Position numbers and translations under genes: made by a program
Part shown: piece by piece, positions 29,140 to 38,923 of the stretch
Layout: the number at the start of each line of letters is the position of its first letter
Position numbering within the stretch: the first letter of the stretch is position 1
Assembly (NCBI GenBank): GCA_900188465.1
Contig: FZPE01000002.1
Span: 563,489-627,488 of the forward strand
Reading direction: 5' to 3'
Length of the DNA: 64,000 nt
Origin: Micrococcales bacterium KH10
Lineage (GTDB): Bacteria > Actinomycetota > Actinomycetes > Actinomycetales > Cellulomonadaceae
Notes under the pieces: generated by a model
Seen by the model: only the letters and a program-made list of their open reading frames with translations
What the model was told of the DNA's origin: nothing
Databases searched by the model: none

Positions 29140-29760
29140 TTACTTGATCAGTCCTGCTGAAATCGGGTAGCTGGTCTCCTGGCCGTTCTTCACAGCGTTG
29201 AAGTTCTTGATGCCGAAGATCAGACCCAAGACCCAAACAGCGAACATAGCGAAGCCGGCGAGAGTCGAAAGCAGGCCGCCAAAACCGGTCGACCCGGTTG
29301 TCAGCAGTGAGCTCGTTGTCATGCCAGCTCCAATGCCGTTGATGATCGCCAATGCGATGTACGCGATGGTGATCCAGATCTGGAAGTTCAGCGCCTTCTT
29401 GCCCTCAGCATTATTGAAGGCTGACTTGTCCTTGGAGACAAGCCACATGATCAGGGCGCCGAGCCAACTGAAGATACCACCGAGCAGGTGTGCTAACGAT
29501 GCTGATTGACGGTCTTCGACGCCCCCTTGTGGTCCAGGAGCGTAGCCAGGGCCAGGCTGCTGATACCCAGGGCCCGGCTGCTGGTAGCCCTGCTGTGGAC
29601 CGGGCTGTTGGTAACCGGGCTGTGCGCCGGGCTGCTGGTATCCGGGGGCACCTTGAGGTGCGCCTTGGCCGGGCTGTTGGTAGCCGGGCTGGAAACCTGG
29701 AGCGCCCTGCGGCTGCTGGGGGTCAGGTTGTGGCGCACTGCCCTGGGGTGGGTACGTCAT
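29140..29760 (-). CDS. DUF4870-family membrane protein, proline-rich N-terminus
   Basis: Membrane protein of 206 aa. Residues 1-80 are Pro/Gln/Gly-rich with repeated GYQQPG units; residues 85-200 have about three to four hydrophobic segments of the DUF4870 type (SLAHLLGGIFSWLGALIMW, then NFQIWITIAYIALAI and FAVWVLGLIFGI). The disordered N-terminus is typical of actinobacterial versions and may mediate protein contacts at the membrane. Function is unknown. It has its own terminator and a possible RBS AAAGG 12 nt before ATG. Monocistronic. Confidence 0.8.
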   Translation of the reverse strand: MTYPPQGSAPQPDPQQPQGAPGFQPGYQQPGQGAPQGAPGYQQPGAQPGYQQPGPQQGYQQPGPGYQQPGPGYAPGPQGGVEDRQSASLAHLLGGIFSWLGALIMWLVSKDKSAFNNAEGKKALNFQIWITIAYIALAIINGIGAGMTTSSLLTTGSTGFGGLLSTLAGFAMFAVWVLGLIFGIKNFNAVKNGQETSYPISAGLIK

Positions 29761-30108
29761 TTGTCATGGCCTTTCTGCGGTCCGCGGAGCCGCCCAGCCT
29801 TTCGGTTTCGCGGCAGACGGCAATCCCTACTTTAAGCCGAAACCGGACTTTGCGCACTAAAACCGGCAAAGTTAATACCAATGGATGATCGATTTACGTC
29901 CAGAGTTGGTATACAGCGAAGCACTGGGGCCATGGATGAGGAACACATCGACCGCCGGAAGAGTGGCGATTGAAGTCCCACCCGGCGATCGATACGCTCC
30001 GTGGCGGCCGCTATGGCAACTGTAATGAGGATGCAGGCTCGGGCTGCGGCTGACAACGTTGGCAGTTCTAGGCGACAGGGTGCTCGTAAAGTGGTAGCGT
30101 CTCGCGCT
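29761..30108. other. Divergent intergenic region
   Basis: No gene is supported. It is the 5' region of both the DUF4870 gene and the metalloprotease gene. TAGCGT lies 8 nt before ATG 30109, consistent with a leaderless start. Two AAACCGG motifs followed by AAAG occur near 29843-29875. Confidence 0.4.
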
Positions 30109-32461
30109 ATGAGACCTATTGTCCGCCGCAGTGTCGCGGTGACTTCTGCTTGTGCACTCGTCTTGGGAATCTTTGGTTGGGGCATGTCTGGTGCGGCGAT
30201 AGCCGCTGGGGACAAGTTTGCCGATAGCCATCATGCAAACCTCGCCACCGTAGCTGGGCAGCACGAGAACGACGAGATCAACCACGATGATCCGGCACCA
30301 GAGCATCACGGTGCGCACAGTGAAACCGTCGGTGATGTGTATTGGGCGGCACAGGACTGGATTCCTTGGGAGTCACCCCAAGCCGGCGAAGCGCCCGAAG
30401 TCACTGAGCATTCGCTCCGAGTCCAGGACACGACGATTGTTCACAGACTTCGTGTCGTGTATATGCGTCCGGCAGGCAGCACTCTCGGTAATGAGAACCA
30501 AGTGCGCTCGTTCTTCCAAACCGTCTCTGACCACTGGTCTGACCAGACCAACGGGGCGATTCGCTTCGAGGTCCAAGATTTTCGTTTCATGGATGACCCC
30601 AATGGTCAAGGCTGTAAAAACACCAGTGACATCAGCAGTAAGTTCTGGGACGCAGGCACGGCGGCAATGTGGCCAAACGGTCAGCAACCCGGCTGATCGT
30701 GAACACCTCGCGGTGATTTGGCCGGCGGTGAGCGGCACGTCCTGCACCTTCGGCTTGGGGACAGCACCACAGACGGGCAGCCTGAACCACGGCGGCAAGG
30801 TCTTCGCACTCTTTGACGGCAATGGAGGCCCGCATTACCTCAGCCATAACGGCTTCGTGCACGAACTGGGTCACAACTTCGGGCTGGGGCACAGCCACGG
30901 GGTGTACTGCCCTGATGGCAACGGTGAGTTCGAGAATGGACAAGGCTGTACCCACGATGAGTACGGCGACTTCTTTGACACCATGGGTCGTGTTGACGAT
31001 GGCAATACGCCGCAAATATCCACTGCCGCCAAAGACAAACTCGGCGTACTCGACCGAACTGTAACGACCCAGACGGTCACGGGCGGCTCCCACACGTTCA
31101 CCATTGAGGGCCTGCGGCTGGACCCTGCTGCGAACGCAGGGGACGGCGGTCTGGAGTCGGTCAAGGTGATCGACCCGGATAACGGGCGGCCTTATTACAT
31201 CGAGTACCGCAGCCAAAGCACGGATTGGCGGGCAAATGTGACCGGAGGTTGGACCAACTTCCCGAATACGCACGTCATGGCGCGCGACAATCAGGGCAAC
31301 GCATTATGGCCTCGTCCCCAAACCTCGGACTACGGGGTACGGATCATCCGCATCGGTACCCACCAGAGCCAAGGTGGTCATCAGCTTGCGGGTGGACGCC
31401 TGGGAATGAACCCGATTTCGAATATCACTAATTCGCTCACGCGACAATCGTGGAAACCGGGAGATGTCTTTGAGACGCGCACCGGCAAGATCCGCATCGA
31501 GGTGCTCAGTGCCAACGAAGCATCCGCCCAGGTCCGGGTGCTGGTGCGTGATTCCGTCGGGCCGGTCTTCAGCGGTGTCGCTGATCGTACTGTCGAAGCG
31601 AAGTCGGTGGAGAGTTTCGACCCGCTCGCGGGCGTCACCGCACACGACGCGGGTGACGGCGACGTGACAGAGTCCATCCAGGTCAGCGGCCAAGTCAACA
31701 TGGGTCAACCCGGCACGTATGTGCTCGATTACTCCGTGACGGATTCGTCTGGAAACACCACGACCAAACAGCGCACAATACGCGTGCTCGCACCGGTCGT
31801 CATCGACCCAGTGGACCCTGACGGCGGCAACCCAGGAGATGGTGACGGCGCCAATGACCCCGACCCATCTGGGGCACCACAGATAGCGGCCACCGACTAC
31901 ATCTCGTCCTATGGCCGTGCGCTGACGATCCCTATCAGGGTCGCGGGCACACCGCCAAGCAATAACGGTCAGATTGCGGTGTCGATTGGCCAGAAGAACT
32001 ATGGCACCGTTGTCGCGCGCCAAGGACGGGCCTCGGTCACGCTGCCGGCCACTTTGAAGAAGGGGAAGCATCGGGTGGTGCTGACCTTTACGTCCGAAGG
32101 GCCTTATGCTCCTACGACTCAGGCGATCACGGTGCGTATTACCAAGGCAAGAACCAAGGCAGTGATCAAGGTGAACCGCAAGAAGATAAAGGCGGGCAAA
32201 GGGCGGCTGAAGGTGACCGTGCGACTGAAAGCACCTGGGTCGAGTGTCAAGACTCGTGGCAAAGTACGAGTTCTGGTTGCGGGCAAGCGAGTCGCAACCG
32301 TCAAGATTCCGGCATCCGCGAAAAAGCGCACGGTCAAATTGAAAGCGAACGTTTTCCGGCGAGACCTCGTCGGCAAGAAGGCGAAAGTGCGAATCAAGTA
32401 TCTCGGCACCAAGAACTTCAAGAAGTCACGCAGCAAAACTGTGCGGGTTCTGGTGCGCTGA
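30109..32461 (+). pseudogene. Secreted M6-like zinc metalloprotease, frameshifted
   Basis: Exported metalloprotease in two frames. The first part (30109-30696) encodes a signal peptide (VAVTSACALVLGIFGWG) and the start of the catalytic domain, then stops at TGA after NGQQPG. The second, from about 30685, continues DREHLAVIWPAV and contains the zinc motif HELGHNFGLGH. Removing one C from the CCC near 30685 fuses the two as GQQPADREHL. Then follow a DUF5011-like Ig domain (VADRTVEAKSVESFDPLAGV), a second Ig-like module and the basic tail. All catalytic residues persist, so this may be a recent mutation, a sequencing error or, less likely, programmed +1 shifting. The start is ATG 30109, or GTG 30091. 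Confidence 0.75.
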
Positions 32462-32526
32462 ATCGCGGTGGCAGGGCCTCCCGGTGCCCGGTGGGACGAC
32501 CCCAGGTGCTGTGCTGTCTGGTGCGC

Positions 32527-32610
32527 ATTGGTTGAGTGAGTGTTTTGGGCATCGGGGTGCCGTTCTTAGCGGAATAGATGCGCACGCAATGCCCATAAAC
32601 GCACTGAACC
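32527..32610. repeat. Palindromic repeat family C, copy 2
   Basis: Shares ATTGGTTGAGTGAGTG and the GGGGTG-CGTTCT-GCGGAA core with 15587-15668, and ends AATGCCCATAAACGCACTGA. Like copy 1 it lies just downstream of a secreted-enzyme gene and in the same orientation. Confidence 0.7.
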
Positions 32611-32650
32611 GGTGGATTTCCATGATGGTTGACCGGTGTTAGCCGCAAAT

Positions 32651-32700
32651 AACAATGGCGGGGTAGAAAACTCAATCGAGTTTTCTACCCCGCCATTGTT
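32651..32700. terminator. Perfect 23-bp inverted repeat, likely bidirectional terminator
   Basis: AACAATGGCGGGGTAGAAAA and the next three bases are exactly mirrored after a 4-nt loop. It sits 7 nt from the end of the small minus-strand gene and about 190 nt after the metalloprotease, so it can serve both. Confidence 0.8.
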
Positions 32701-32706
32701 GTGAAT

Positions 32707-32907
32707 TTAGAAGAACCGAGAAACCACCAGTGCAGCAACGACAATGATGACTGCAGCAGCGACGACACCGATCCACACTCCTGCGGACCGGGAGGCGTCC
32801 GGGCCCTCAATTCCTGGGCTGCGCTTGATGCGCGGTGCGTTGGTCGAGTCAACTGAAGCGTTGAGCGACAACGGGACATTATTCGGGGTGACGCTTGGCT
32901 CCGACAT
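32707..32907 (-). CDS. Small single-span membrane protein
   Basis: 66-aa protein with a polar N-terminal half (MSEPSVTPNNVPLSLNASVD) and one C-terminal membrane helix (WIGVVAAAVIIVVAALVV) ending SRFF. ATG 32907 is chosen because GGGGAGGAGACGAAA directly precedes it. I do not recognise the family. Its size and tail-anchored layout fit a small membrane regulator. The adjacent perfect terminator supports it as a real transcription unit. Confidence 0.65.
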   Translation of the reverse strand: MSEPSVTPNNVPLSLNASVDSTNAPRIKRSPGIEGPDASRSAGVWIGVVAAAVIIVVAALVVSRFF

Positions 32908-33023
32908 TTTCGTCTCCTCCCCTGAAGGTTCCAACGGGTACGCTAGAACACCTTGTGGGTACTTACCACCGTATTACCGTTTTGTGCTATTTGCCAGCGG
33001 TACCGGGGACGAGGGAAACGGTT

Positions 33024-33992
33024 TCACTTTACAGCGACGAAGGTGTCGTCCGAGAACATGGCGGGTGAGACGGCCAGGACACCCTTCTTCCAGTTCTCCT
33101 TTGGAACCTCAAGGATCTCGTCGCCGGTCACAGAGCCACCGTTGTAGACCTTCTTGAGGGAGTCAAAGGAGTCTTCTGCGATGAACATCGTCGAGCCGTC
33201 CAGTGAGCTGATGGACGTGCCGTCGGCGGTAATGAACTTAACGGTCGCCCAGGCGCTGTCTCCTTGTTCGTCATCGCCCTCGTAGGTCGCCGTCATGTTG
33301 ATGAGCAACAGTGTCTTGCCCGACTCGGCCTTGGAACCGTATTTGTCCTCAGATACGGTTTTCACCGAGTTGATCGTTACGGTCCAATCCTTCCCGCTGA
33401 TAGCAGACCCTAGTGGAGCTGGGTTGTCGCGCGTCGTGCCGATATCGCTGCTAGGCGCCGCCTCGTAGTCTGTTGCCTCGTCCTCCGCCTCGTCTTCCGT
33501 TGTGTCGTCGGTGTCATCAGTCGCAGCATCGTCGCTGCCATCGTCCGCGGTGTTGTTGTCTGAATCGGATGGGACCTGCACCGTGGTGTTCGTTGCCTCC
33601 TTGATGGCATCGTCGACCGCGTTGACGAAGGCCACGTTGATGATGATGCCGATCACGATGGCAAGTCCGCCAAGGACAAGACCCGCCAGGGCCAGCCCCT
33701 TGCCTTTGTATACCTTTTTCGCTTTCGCCAGTCCGAGGGCTGCCAGGATTATGCCGATGACGCCGAGAATGATGCCACCGATGTTCAATACCGGGATGAA
33801 GGAACCCAGGAAGCCAAGCAGGCCGAGGACGAAACCCGCAGTGGCGAGTCCATTGGAACTGTTCGAGGGAGCCATACCAGGCGCCTGCTGGCCTGGCTGT
33901 GGCCAAGGTTGTTGGTTTGCCGGAGGCTGCGCTCCTGGTTGGGGGAACGGAGTCCCGTCTTCTTGGTGAGGGGTCGGTGGTTGGTTGCTCAT
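33024..33992 (-). CDS. DUF4190/DUF4352 membrane protein
   Basis: 322-aa protein: Pro/Gln-rich N-terminus (1-45), two or three membrane helices of DUF4190 type (ATAGFVLGLLGFLGSFIP; LALAGLVLGGLAIVIGIIIN), an acidic Asp/Thr-rich linker (about 140-185), then an extracytoplasmic DUF4352 immunoglobulin-like domain (about 190-322; GKTLLLINMTATYEGDDEQ). The C-terminal domain would face outside. Function unknown; such proteins are common in Gram-positive surface or stress loci. RBS GGAGG about 10 nt before ATG. It is divergent from a two-component system and may be a target of it. Confidence 0.8.
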   Translation of the reverse strand: MSNQPPTPHQEDGTPFPQPGAQPPANQQPWPQPGQQAPGMAPSNSSNGLATAGFVLGLLGFLGSFIPVLNIGGIILGVIGIILAALGLAKAKKVYKGKGLALAGLVLGGLAIVIGIIINVAFVNAVDDAIKEATNTTVQVPSDSDNNTADDGSDDAATDDTDDTTEDEAEDEATDYEAAPSSDIGTTRDNPAPLGSAISGKDWTVTINSVKTVSEDKYGSKAESGKTLLLINMTATYEGDDEQGDSAWATVKFITADGTSISSLDGSTMFIAEDSFDSLKKVYNGGSVTGDEILEVPKENWKKGVLAVSPAMFSDDTFVAVK

Positions 33993-34063
33993 GGGTCTTC
34001 AATCCTCCGTAACTAAGCGGTTGCTGACATCACCACCCTGCCCAGCGGCCGTAGATACGGGCA

Positions 34064-34100
34064 TCGTCCATCTGGGCAGTATTGGACGCCAGATGGACGA
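34064..34100. promoter_or_regulatory. 12-bp inverted repeat between divergent genes
   Basis: TCGTCCATCTGG (34064-34075) is exactly mirrored by CCAGATGGACGA (34089-34100) with a 13-nt spacer. It is centred between the DUF4190/DUF4352 gene and the histidine kinase gene. It could be an operator for the LuxR-type regulator. Confidence 0.55.
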
Positions 34101-34168
34101 GATATAGAGGTTAGAACTCGTTCGAATGGCTGATCGACCCTGTCTGAGGTCATCGCTATCGTGTCCCT

Positions 34169-35434
34169 ATGACCGTAATCACCAGTCCGCAGGACGAGGC
34201 CAGTGCGCCACGTCGGACAGTTGCTTCGGTCTCCCCGGCCATGCACGTTCTGGCAACGATCGGTGCGATGCTCGTCGTGGCTTTTGCGGGGATGCTCTGC
34301 GCGGCTTTTGATTCGGTCTCCCCTTTTATCAAAGCATTCGGCGACAATCACGGTACGGTGGGAGCTCTCGCTGCGCTGTCGTGCACGGCTTCGATGATCT
34401 GGCGACGCTCCCACCCGTGGCACATGTTCGGGATCAATCTCATTGCAGCCGCATTGTTCCCCATTGGCCCGGCTGGCACATTGATCATGTTGACCTGGGT
34501 CATTCCCATTGCGAACCGGCTCCAGACGGCAGGCGCGATACTTGGCGCTGCATTTGTCACGACTGCAGCACTGTGGCAAGACTGGATCAGACCGACCGAG
34601 CACACGATTTTCTCCAACCGAAACCCCGTCACTGACGATCTGTTGATGCTGCCCGGCTATGGCTACGTACTGGTGGGTGCCGGGCTGCTGGTTCTTGCGG
34701 TCAGCGCTGGTGTCGTGCGCCGGTATCGGATCAAAGTGGCGGCGACGGAGGCGCAGATCCGTGACAGTGAACGTGTCGCGTCCAGCCTGCGCGGTGAGAT
34801 CAACCGTCAAGAAGAACGCGAACAGATTGCACGCGACATGCATGACACGATCGCCCACGAGCTTTCCGTCATCGCGCTGCATGCCAGTGCGCTTGAGGTA
34901 GCGGCTCCCGATGACGAGACACGGGAGGGCGTCAAAGCGGTTCGTCGTTCCGCAAACCGGGGCTTGAGCGAACTGCGTTCGATCATCGGTAACCTGCGCA
35001 ATGGTGATGATAGTAAATATCGCGGGCCGCGCTCGTCCATCAATGGGCTGACCAATATTGTTGACACGGCAAGACGTGCTGGGGTGCGTATTCAGGACGT
35101 GATCGAGGTGCGCAGCGCTGAGAATCTGGCTGCAACAGTATCGAACGGTATCTACCGGATCGTGCAGGAATCTGTCACCAACGCCATTAGACATGCGCCG
35201 GACTCGCCGATTACGGTCTCGGTCATCGGCGGTCCGCATGAGGGCATCAAGGTGATCGTCGCATCTTGGCTTGCCGATAAGTCCGAACCGTCGCAGGGTG
35301 CCGGTTCCGGAATCGCGGGAATGCAGGAACGCGCTCGTGCGCTCGGCGGTGATCTGATGACAAACGTAGAGAACGGAATGTGGGTCGTGCGAGCAAACTT
35401 GCCCTGGCGGGCAATTGAGGATGGTGGGCAGTGA
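34169..35434 (+). CDS. NarL/LiaS-type sensor histidine kinase
   Basis: Membrane histidine kinase of 421 aa. About four to five hydrophobic segments occupy residues 25-190. The HisKA_3 dimerisation region has the phosphoacceptor H225 in ARDMHDTIAHELSVIALH, and the C-terminus has an ATPase domain (ESVTNAIRHAPDSPITV; GAGSGIAGMQERA). No large extracellular sensor domain is seen, so it probably senses membrane or envelope state. TATCGT lies 6 nt before ATG, suggesting a leaderless mRNA. It overlaps the response-regulator gene by 4 nt. Confidence 0.92.
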   Translation: MTVITSPQDEASAPRRTVASVSPAMHVLATIGAMLVVAFAGMLCAAFDSVSPFIKAFGDNHGTVGALAALSCTASMIWRRSHPWHMFGINLIAAALFPIGPAGTLIMLTWVIPIANRLQTAGAILGAAFVTTAALWQDWIRPTEHTIFSNRNPVTDDLLMLPGYGYVLVGAGLLVLAVSAGVVRRYRIKVAATEAQIRDSERVASSLRGEINRQEEREQIARDMHDTIAHELSVIALHASALEVAAPDDETREGVKAVRRSANRGLSELRSIIGNLRNGDDSKYRGPRSSINGLTNIVDTARRAGVRIQDVIEVRSAENLAATVSNGIYRIVQESVTNAIRHAPDSPITVSVIGGPHEGIKVIVASWLADKSEPSQGAGSGIAGMQERARALGGDLMTNVENGMWVVRANLPWRAIEDGGQ

Positions 35435-36102
35435 ACTCGACAACAGTGATCCGAGTTGTGATCGTGGACGATGACGCGCTCATGCCGCAACTGTTCGCAC
35501 GAATCCTTGCATCTGCCCAGATTGAAGTCGTCCACGTCGCCAACGATGGCGACCAAGTCGTCGATGTCGTCAAGGAGTACCGACCCGACGTGGTGTTGAT
35601 GGATCTGCGCATGGAACGGGTTGACGGGATCGCCGCCACGCGACAAGTCATGCAACTCAGCAGCCCGCCAGGAGTGATCGCATTGACCTCGTTTGACACT
35701 GACACGGCCATCGTCGACGCTGTCGAAGCGGGGGCTGCCGGTTTCCTGGCGAAAACTTCCGGGCCAGAGGAGATCATTGAAGCGGTGAAGCATGTGGCTG
35801 CTGGTGAAGGTGCCTTGTCACCGCGTGCTGCACGAGTCGTGATGGAACAGATGCGCTCGTCCTCCGACCTCACCCTGCGCAAGCAGTGCTCCGACCGGCT
35901 GGCACGGCTGTCGGATCGCGAACGAGAGGTTGCGCTCGCGATTGCCGCCGGCAGGACGAACGCCGAGATCGCGGGCGAACTTTACCTTGCAGAAACCACC
36001 GTGAAGACCCATATCAATGCGATCCTGGAGAAGATCAAAGCAGACAACCGCGTGCAGGTTGCGTCGATCGTCGCCGCGGCGGGTTTGATCACGTCGCTTT
36101 AA
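35431..36102 (+). CDS. LuxR/NarL-family response regulator
   Basis: DNA-binding response regulator of 223 aa, partner of the kinase upstream. The receiver has acidic residues VDDDA (12-16) and phosphoacceptor D58 in VVLMDLRM, with switch T in IALTSFD and K in FLAKTSGP. The C-terminal LuxR helix-turn-helix is LSDREREVALAIAAGRTNAE followed by IAGELYLAETTVKTHINAIL. The GTG start overlaps the kinase stop (GTGA). Confidence 0.93.
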   Translation: MNSTTVIRVVIVDDDALMPQLFARILASAQIEVVHVANDGDQVVDVVKEYRPDVVLMDLRMERVDGIAATRQVMQLSSPPGVIALTSFDTDTAIVDAVEAGAAGFLAKTSGPEEIIEAVKHVAAGEGALSPRAARVVMEQMRSSSDLTLRKQCSDRLARLSDREREVALAIAAGRTNAEIAGELYLAETTVKTHINAILEKIKADNRVQVASIVAAAGLITSL

Positions 36103-36158
36103 CGCGCCGCCCGGCAAGTTGCTTCACTGATCAAGCAGCACAGCATGTCTAGATTGAT

Positions 36159-36677
36159 CTACTCGCTGCCCGCTTCCTGTTCGGCAGCCCACTGTGCGAC
36201 GCGTTGCGCACTCTCAGCTTCAGATAGATCCTCCACGCGAGACATGATCGACCAGCGCACCCCAAACGGGTCACGGATCGAAGCGAACCGGTCACCGGAG
36301 ACGAAATTGCTGACCGACTCCCGAATCGTCGCACCTGCTTGTTCTGCCCGATCGACCACCGCGTCAACGTCTTTGCAGTACAAGCCCATTGAATAACAAT
36401 CGGAATCGCCTTCTGGCGCTGGAATGAGACCGTATGCCGGATGCGGTTCGCCCAACTGCAATCTGCCGTGACCGAAGTCCAGATCGGCGTGGACCACCAC
36501 ACCGCCCATCTCGGTGACATCCACTAGCCGAGCATCGAAGACTGTTCGATAGAACTCGATAGCACCTGCTGCGTTGGGGATTGCCAAGAAAGGAGTCAGG
36601 CTCGTCGAGCCATGAGGTACTCCATCAGTTGTGTACTCACCAGAAACCCCGAGTCGAGGTGTGTCGTTTTCGCCCAT
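36159..36677 (-). CDS. VOC-family (glyoxalase/PhnB-like) protein
   Basis: 172-aa vicinal-oxygen-chelate protein. FLAIPNAAGAIEFYRTVFDA and IRDPFGVRWSI are the PhnB-type signatures. The fold binds metal and small molecules; members include drug-binding proteins and dioxygenases, but substrate cannot be told. It is divergent from the AraC-type regulator 68 bp away, so the regulator may control it. Confidence 0.8.
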   Translation of the reverse strand: MGENDTPRLGVSGEYTTDGVPHGSTSLTPFLAIPNAAGAIEFYRTVFDARLVDVTEMGGVVVHADLDFGHGRLQLGEPHPAYGLIPAPEGDSDCYSMGLYCKDVDAVVDRAEQAGATIRESVSNFVSGDRFASIRDPFGVRWSIMSRVEDLSEAESAQRVAQWAAEQEAGSE

Positions 36678-36745
36678 AATGTGAAGATACTCCGCGATGG
36701 GCGAGGACGGCTTGAAGATTCGCGACAGATTTGACAGGGGAGACC

Positions 36746-37537
36746 ATGGCCAACATCAGTGATGGTCGCGGAATCCTTTACCCGACGCGATTGCCCACTT
36801 TCCATCGTGAACCAGCACCAATCGACCTGAATGACCTGATCAGATGGTTCTGGATACCGCAGTGGGACCTGGCTCCCGGACGCACGTCACGGCAAGAACT
36901 GCTGCCATTTCCCGCTTCGAACCTCGTTGTACAACCGGTGGACATCATCCTTGCCGGGCCTACCACCGGGCGGTCACATCGCGATCTCGAAGGCAACGGC
37001 TGGGCTGTCGGTGCGTTGTTGCGCCCCGCTGGCATTGCTCAACTGCATAGCAGCCCAGCGGAAATCCGCAACGCTGAGGTCGACATGGAGTTCCCTGATC
37101 TACATCGTTCGATCTGTCGCGCCATGGCGCACCCAGACGCAGAAACTGCCCGTCAGAATGCTGTCGTGGCCTACGTGCAGTGGGCTCGAGAGAAGTTCGA
37201 TACTCCCGATGGCACCGCCCAACTGGCGAACCAGATGGAAGACCTCATTGCATCTGAGCCGACCGTCACACGGGTGGACCACATAGCCGAGCACCTGGCA
37301 ATGTCAGTTCGCAGCGTGCAGCGTCTGGCCCAGCGTTATATCGGATTGTCGCCGCTCGCGGTCATCCGCCGCTACCGGTTGCAAGAGGCTGCACACCGAC
37401 TGCGCGAGGATGACTCGTTGACCATCGCCCAGGTGGCAGCTGATCTCGGCTACGCCGACCACGCTCACCTGAGTGCTGATTTCCGCACCGTCCTGGGCAT
37501 GGCCCCGCAGCAATATCGTCGTCAAACGCCGCAGTAA
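36746..37537 (+). CDS. AraC-family transcriptional regulator
   Basis: 263-aa activator-type regulator. The N-terminal half resembles the DUF6597 sensor (LIRWFWIPQWDL, FPASNLVVQP); the C-terminus carries two helix-turn-helix motifs (VDHIAEHLAMSVRSVQRLAQ and IAQVAADLGYADHAHLSADF) ending MAPQQYRR. ATG 36746 is chosen for AGGGGAGACC directly upstream; the TTG at 36731 lies in that RBS. It shares a short promoter region with the VOC gene. Confidence 0.87.
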   Translation: MANISDGRGILYPTRLPTFHREPAPIDLNDLIRWFWIPQWDLAPGRTSRQELLPFPASNLVVQPVDIILAGPTTGRSHRDLEGNGWAVGALLRPAGIAQLHSSPAEIRNAEVDMEFPDLHRSICRAMAHPDAETARQNAVVAYVQWAREKFDTPDGTAQLANQMEDLIASEPTVTRVDHIAEHLAMSVRSVQRLAQRYIGLSPLAVIRRYRLQEAAHRLREDDSLTIAQVAADLGYADHAHLSADFRTVLGMAPQQYRRQTPQ

Positions 37538-37577
37538 TCGACTCGTCAATGGGATCTATGCTCCATGAGTTTCCTCA

Positions 37578-37641
37578 GGTCGCCCGATATGCAAAGTAGT
37601 AGACGGATATGTCGCACTACCACTTTGCATATGAGGCAACC
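37578..37641. repeat. Palindromic repeat family B, copy 2
   Basis: GGTCGCCCGATATGCAAAGT and ACCACTTTGCATATGAGGCA form an imperfect hairpin. It matches 22407-22470 in arm sequence, length and loop size. Confidence 0.75.
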
Positions 37642-37717
37642 TCATCGCCGCTCTCGCAGTTGCGACCTCAGTCACCTCGACCTACTGCCCGGCGCACTGG
37701 GAAAGTAAGGTAGCCGC

Positions 37718-38914
37718 ATGGCGTTATCCGAAAGTGAACTGCGAGACCTGCGACTTCGTGCGCTGCGACTTGTACCCGCGCGTGAGATTGCTGTAGCCGC
37801 GGACCCGACTGAACGGATCGCGGCGCTCGGCGACACCATGTTCGCGATGCAAGGACAAGATGTCGGGGCCGTGCTGTGGGCCATCGGACTACGCACCGGA
37901 GCATCGCTAGAACAGGTCAAAGCCGCTTTTGACGCCAAGGCACTGATCCGGTCCTGGCCGATGCGTGGCACAGTCCACGCGCTGCGCGGTGAGGACATCC
38001 GCTGGATTCAAGGATTCACCACCCCCAGGTTGACCGGATCGTCTGCACAGCGGCGCCGCGAGTACCTGCAACTGGACCTCGCGACGATAGAGCAAGTCAG
38101 GGATATTGCCAGGGAAGTGCTCGTCGATAATCCACTGTCCCGGGACGAGTTTTTCGAAGAAGTCGGTGCCCGTGGTGTCGTTGCTGATGGCCCATGGCGT
38201 TACCACATCGTGTGGTACCTCGCGCAGACCGGCACCTTGGCGTTGGGTCCGTTTCTGCCTGGCAAGACGGAGCAGGCGTTGGTTTTACTTGACGAGTGGA
38301 TACCGAACCCGCGCGTACTGACCGGTGACGAGGCACTGGCTGAACTGGTGCTGCGCTACCTGGATGGACATGGGCCAGCGACGGTCAAAGACCTGATGTG
38401 GTGGGTGGGATTGCCTGGGCGAGACGTGAAACGAGGGGTTGCCGCCGTTGGCGATGCAGTGGTGACTGTGGCTGGGCCGGGAAATGTGGAGTATCTGGTG
38501 ACTGCCGCGCAATTGGCAGAGTTTGAGAGCCTGGCGGCTGGTTCGAGTGCACAGCCCGGCATGACAGTTCAGGACGAGCTGCGAGTTCACCTGTTGCCCG
38601 CCTTTGACGAGCACTTACTCGGATACACCGAACGATCCGCCCACCTCGATCCAGCGCACTTTGCGACCCTGGTACCTGGCCGAAACGGCGTTTTCAAACC
38701 GACCGTGGTGGTCGATGGTGTGGCGTTGGGGACCTGGACACGATTGAAACCCACAGTGCGAACTGCCCACATAGCGCGGATGACAGTGACGCCGTTCGAT
38801 CAGGCGACTGCCGCGATCTTGACGGACCCGCGGGTGCAGCAGGGGCTTGAGGCGGCGGCCGCGGGTTACGGGACGTTCTTGGGTTTGGACGAGTTCGAGG
38901 TCACGTTAACGTGA
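37718..38914 (+). CDS. AlkZ-like winged-helix DNA glycosylase family protein
   Basis: 398-aa protein of the HTH_42/AlkZ family. Members unhook DNA interstrand crosslinks and remove bulky alkyl adducts. The catalytic Q-x-Q motif appears as MQGQDVGAVLWAI (about residues 47-50). LIRSWPMRGTVHAL and the late HLLPAFDEHLLGY segment are characteristic. The Q-x-Q form is that of the actinobacterial AZL branch rather than the E. coli YcaQ Q-x-D form. Start ATG 37718 has TAAGGT 6 nt upstream. No biosynthetic cluster is adjacent, so self-resistance is not indicated. Confidence 0.82.
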   Translation: MALSESELRDLRLRALRLVPAREIAVAADPTERIAALGDTMFAMQGQDVGAVLWAIGLRTGASLEQVKAAFDAKALIRSWPMRGTVHALRGEDIRWIQGFTTPRLTGSSAQRRREYLQLDLATIEQVRDIAREVLVDNPLSRDEFFEEVGARGVVADGPWRYHIVWYLAQTGTLALGPFLPGKTEQALVLLDEWIPNPRVLTGDEALAELVLRYLDGHGPATVKDLMWWVGLPGRDVKRGVAAVGDAVVTVAGPGNVEYLVTAAQLAEFESLAAGSSAQPGMTVQDELRVHLLPAFDEHLLGYTERSAHLDPAHFATLVPGRNGVFKPTVVVDGVALGTWTRLKPTVRTAHIARMTVTPFDQATAAILTDPRVQQGLEAAAAGYGTFLGLDEFEVTLT

Positions 38915-38923
38915 CCGTCTAGC

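Noticed and set aside
34013-35443. 476-aa minus-strand ORF
   Set aside because: Antisense to the histidine kinase, which has all family motifs; the product is low-complexity and has no domain.
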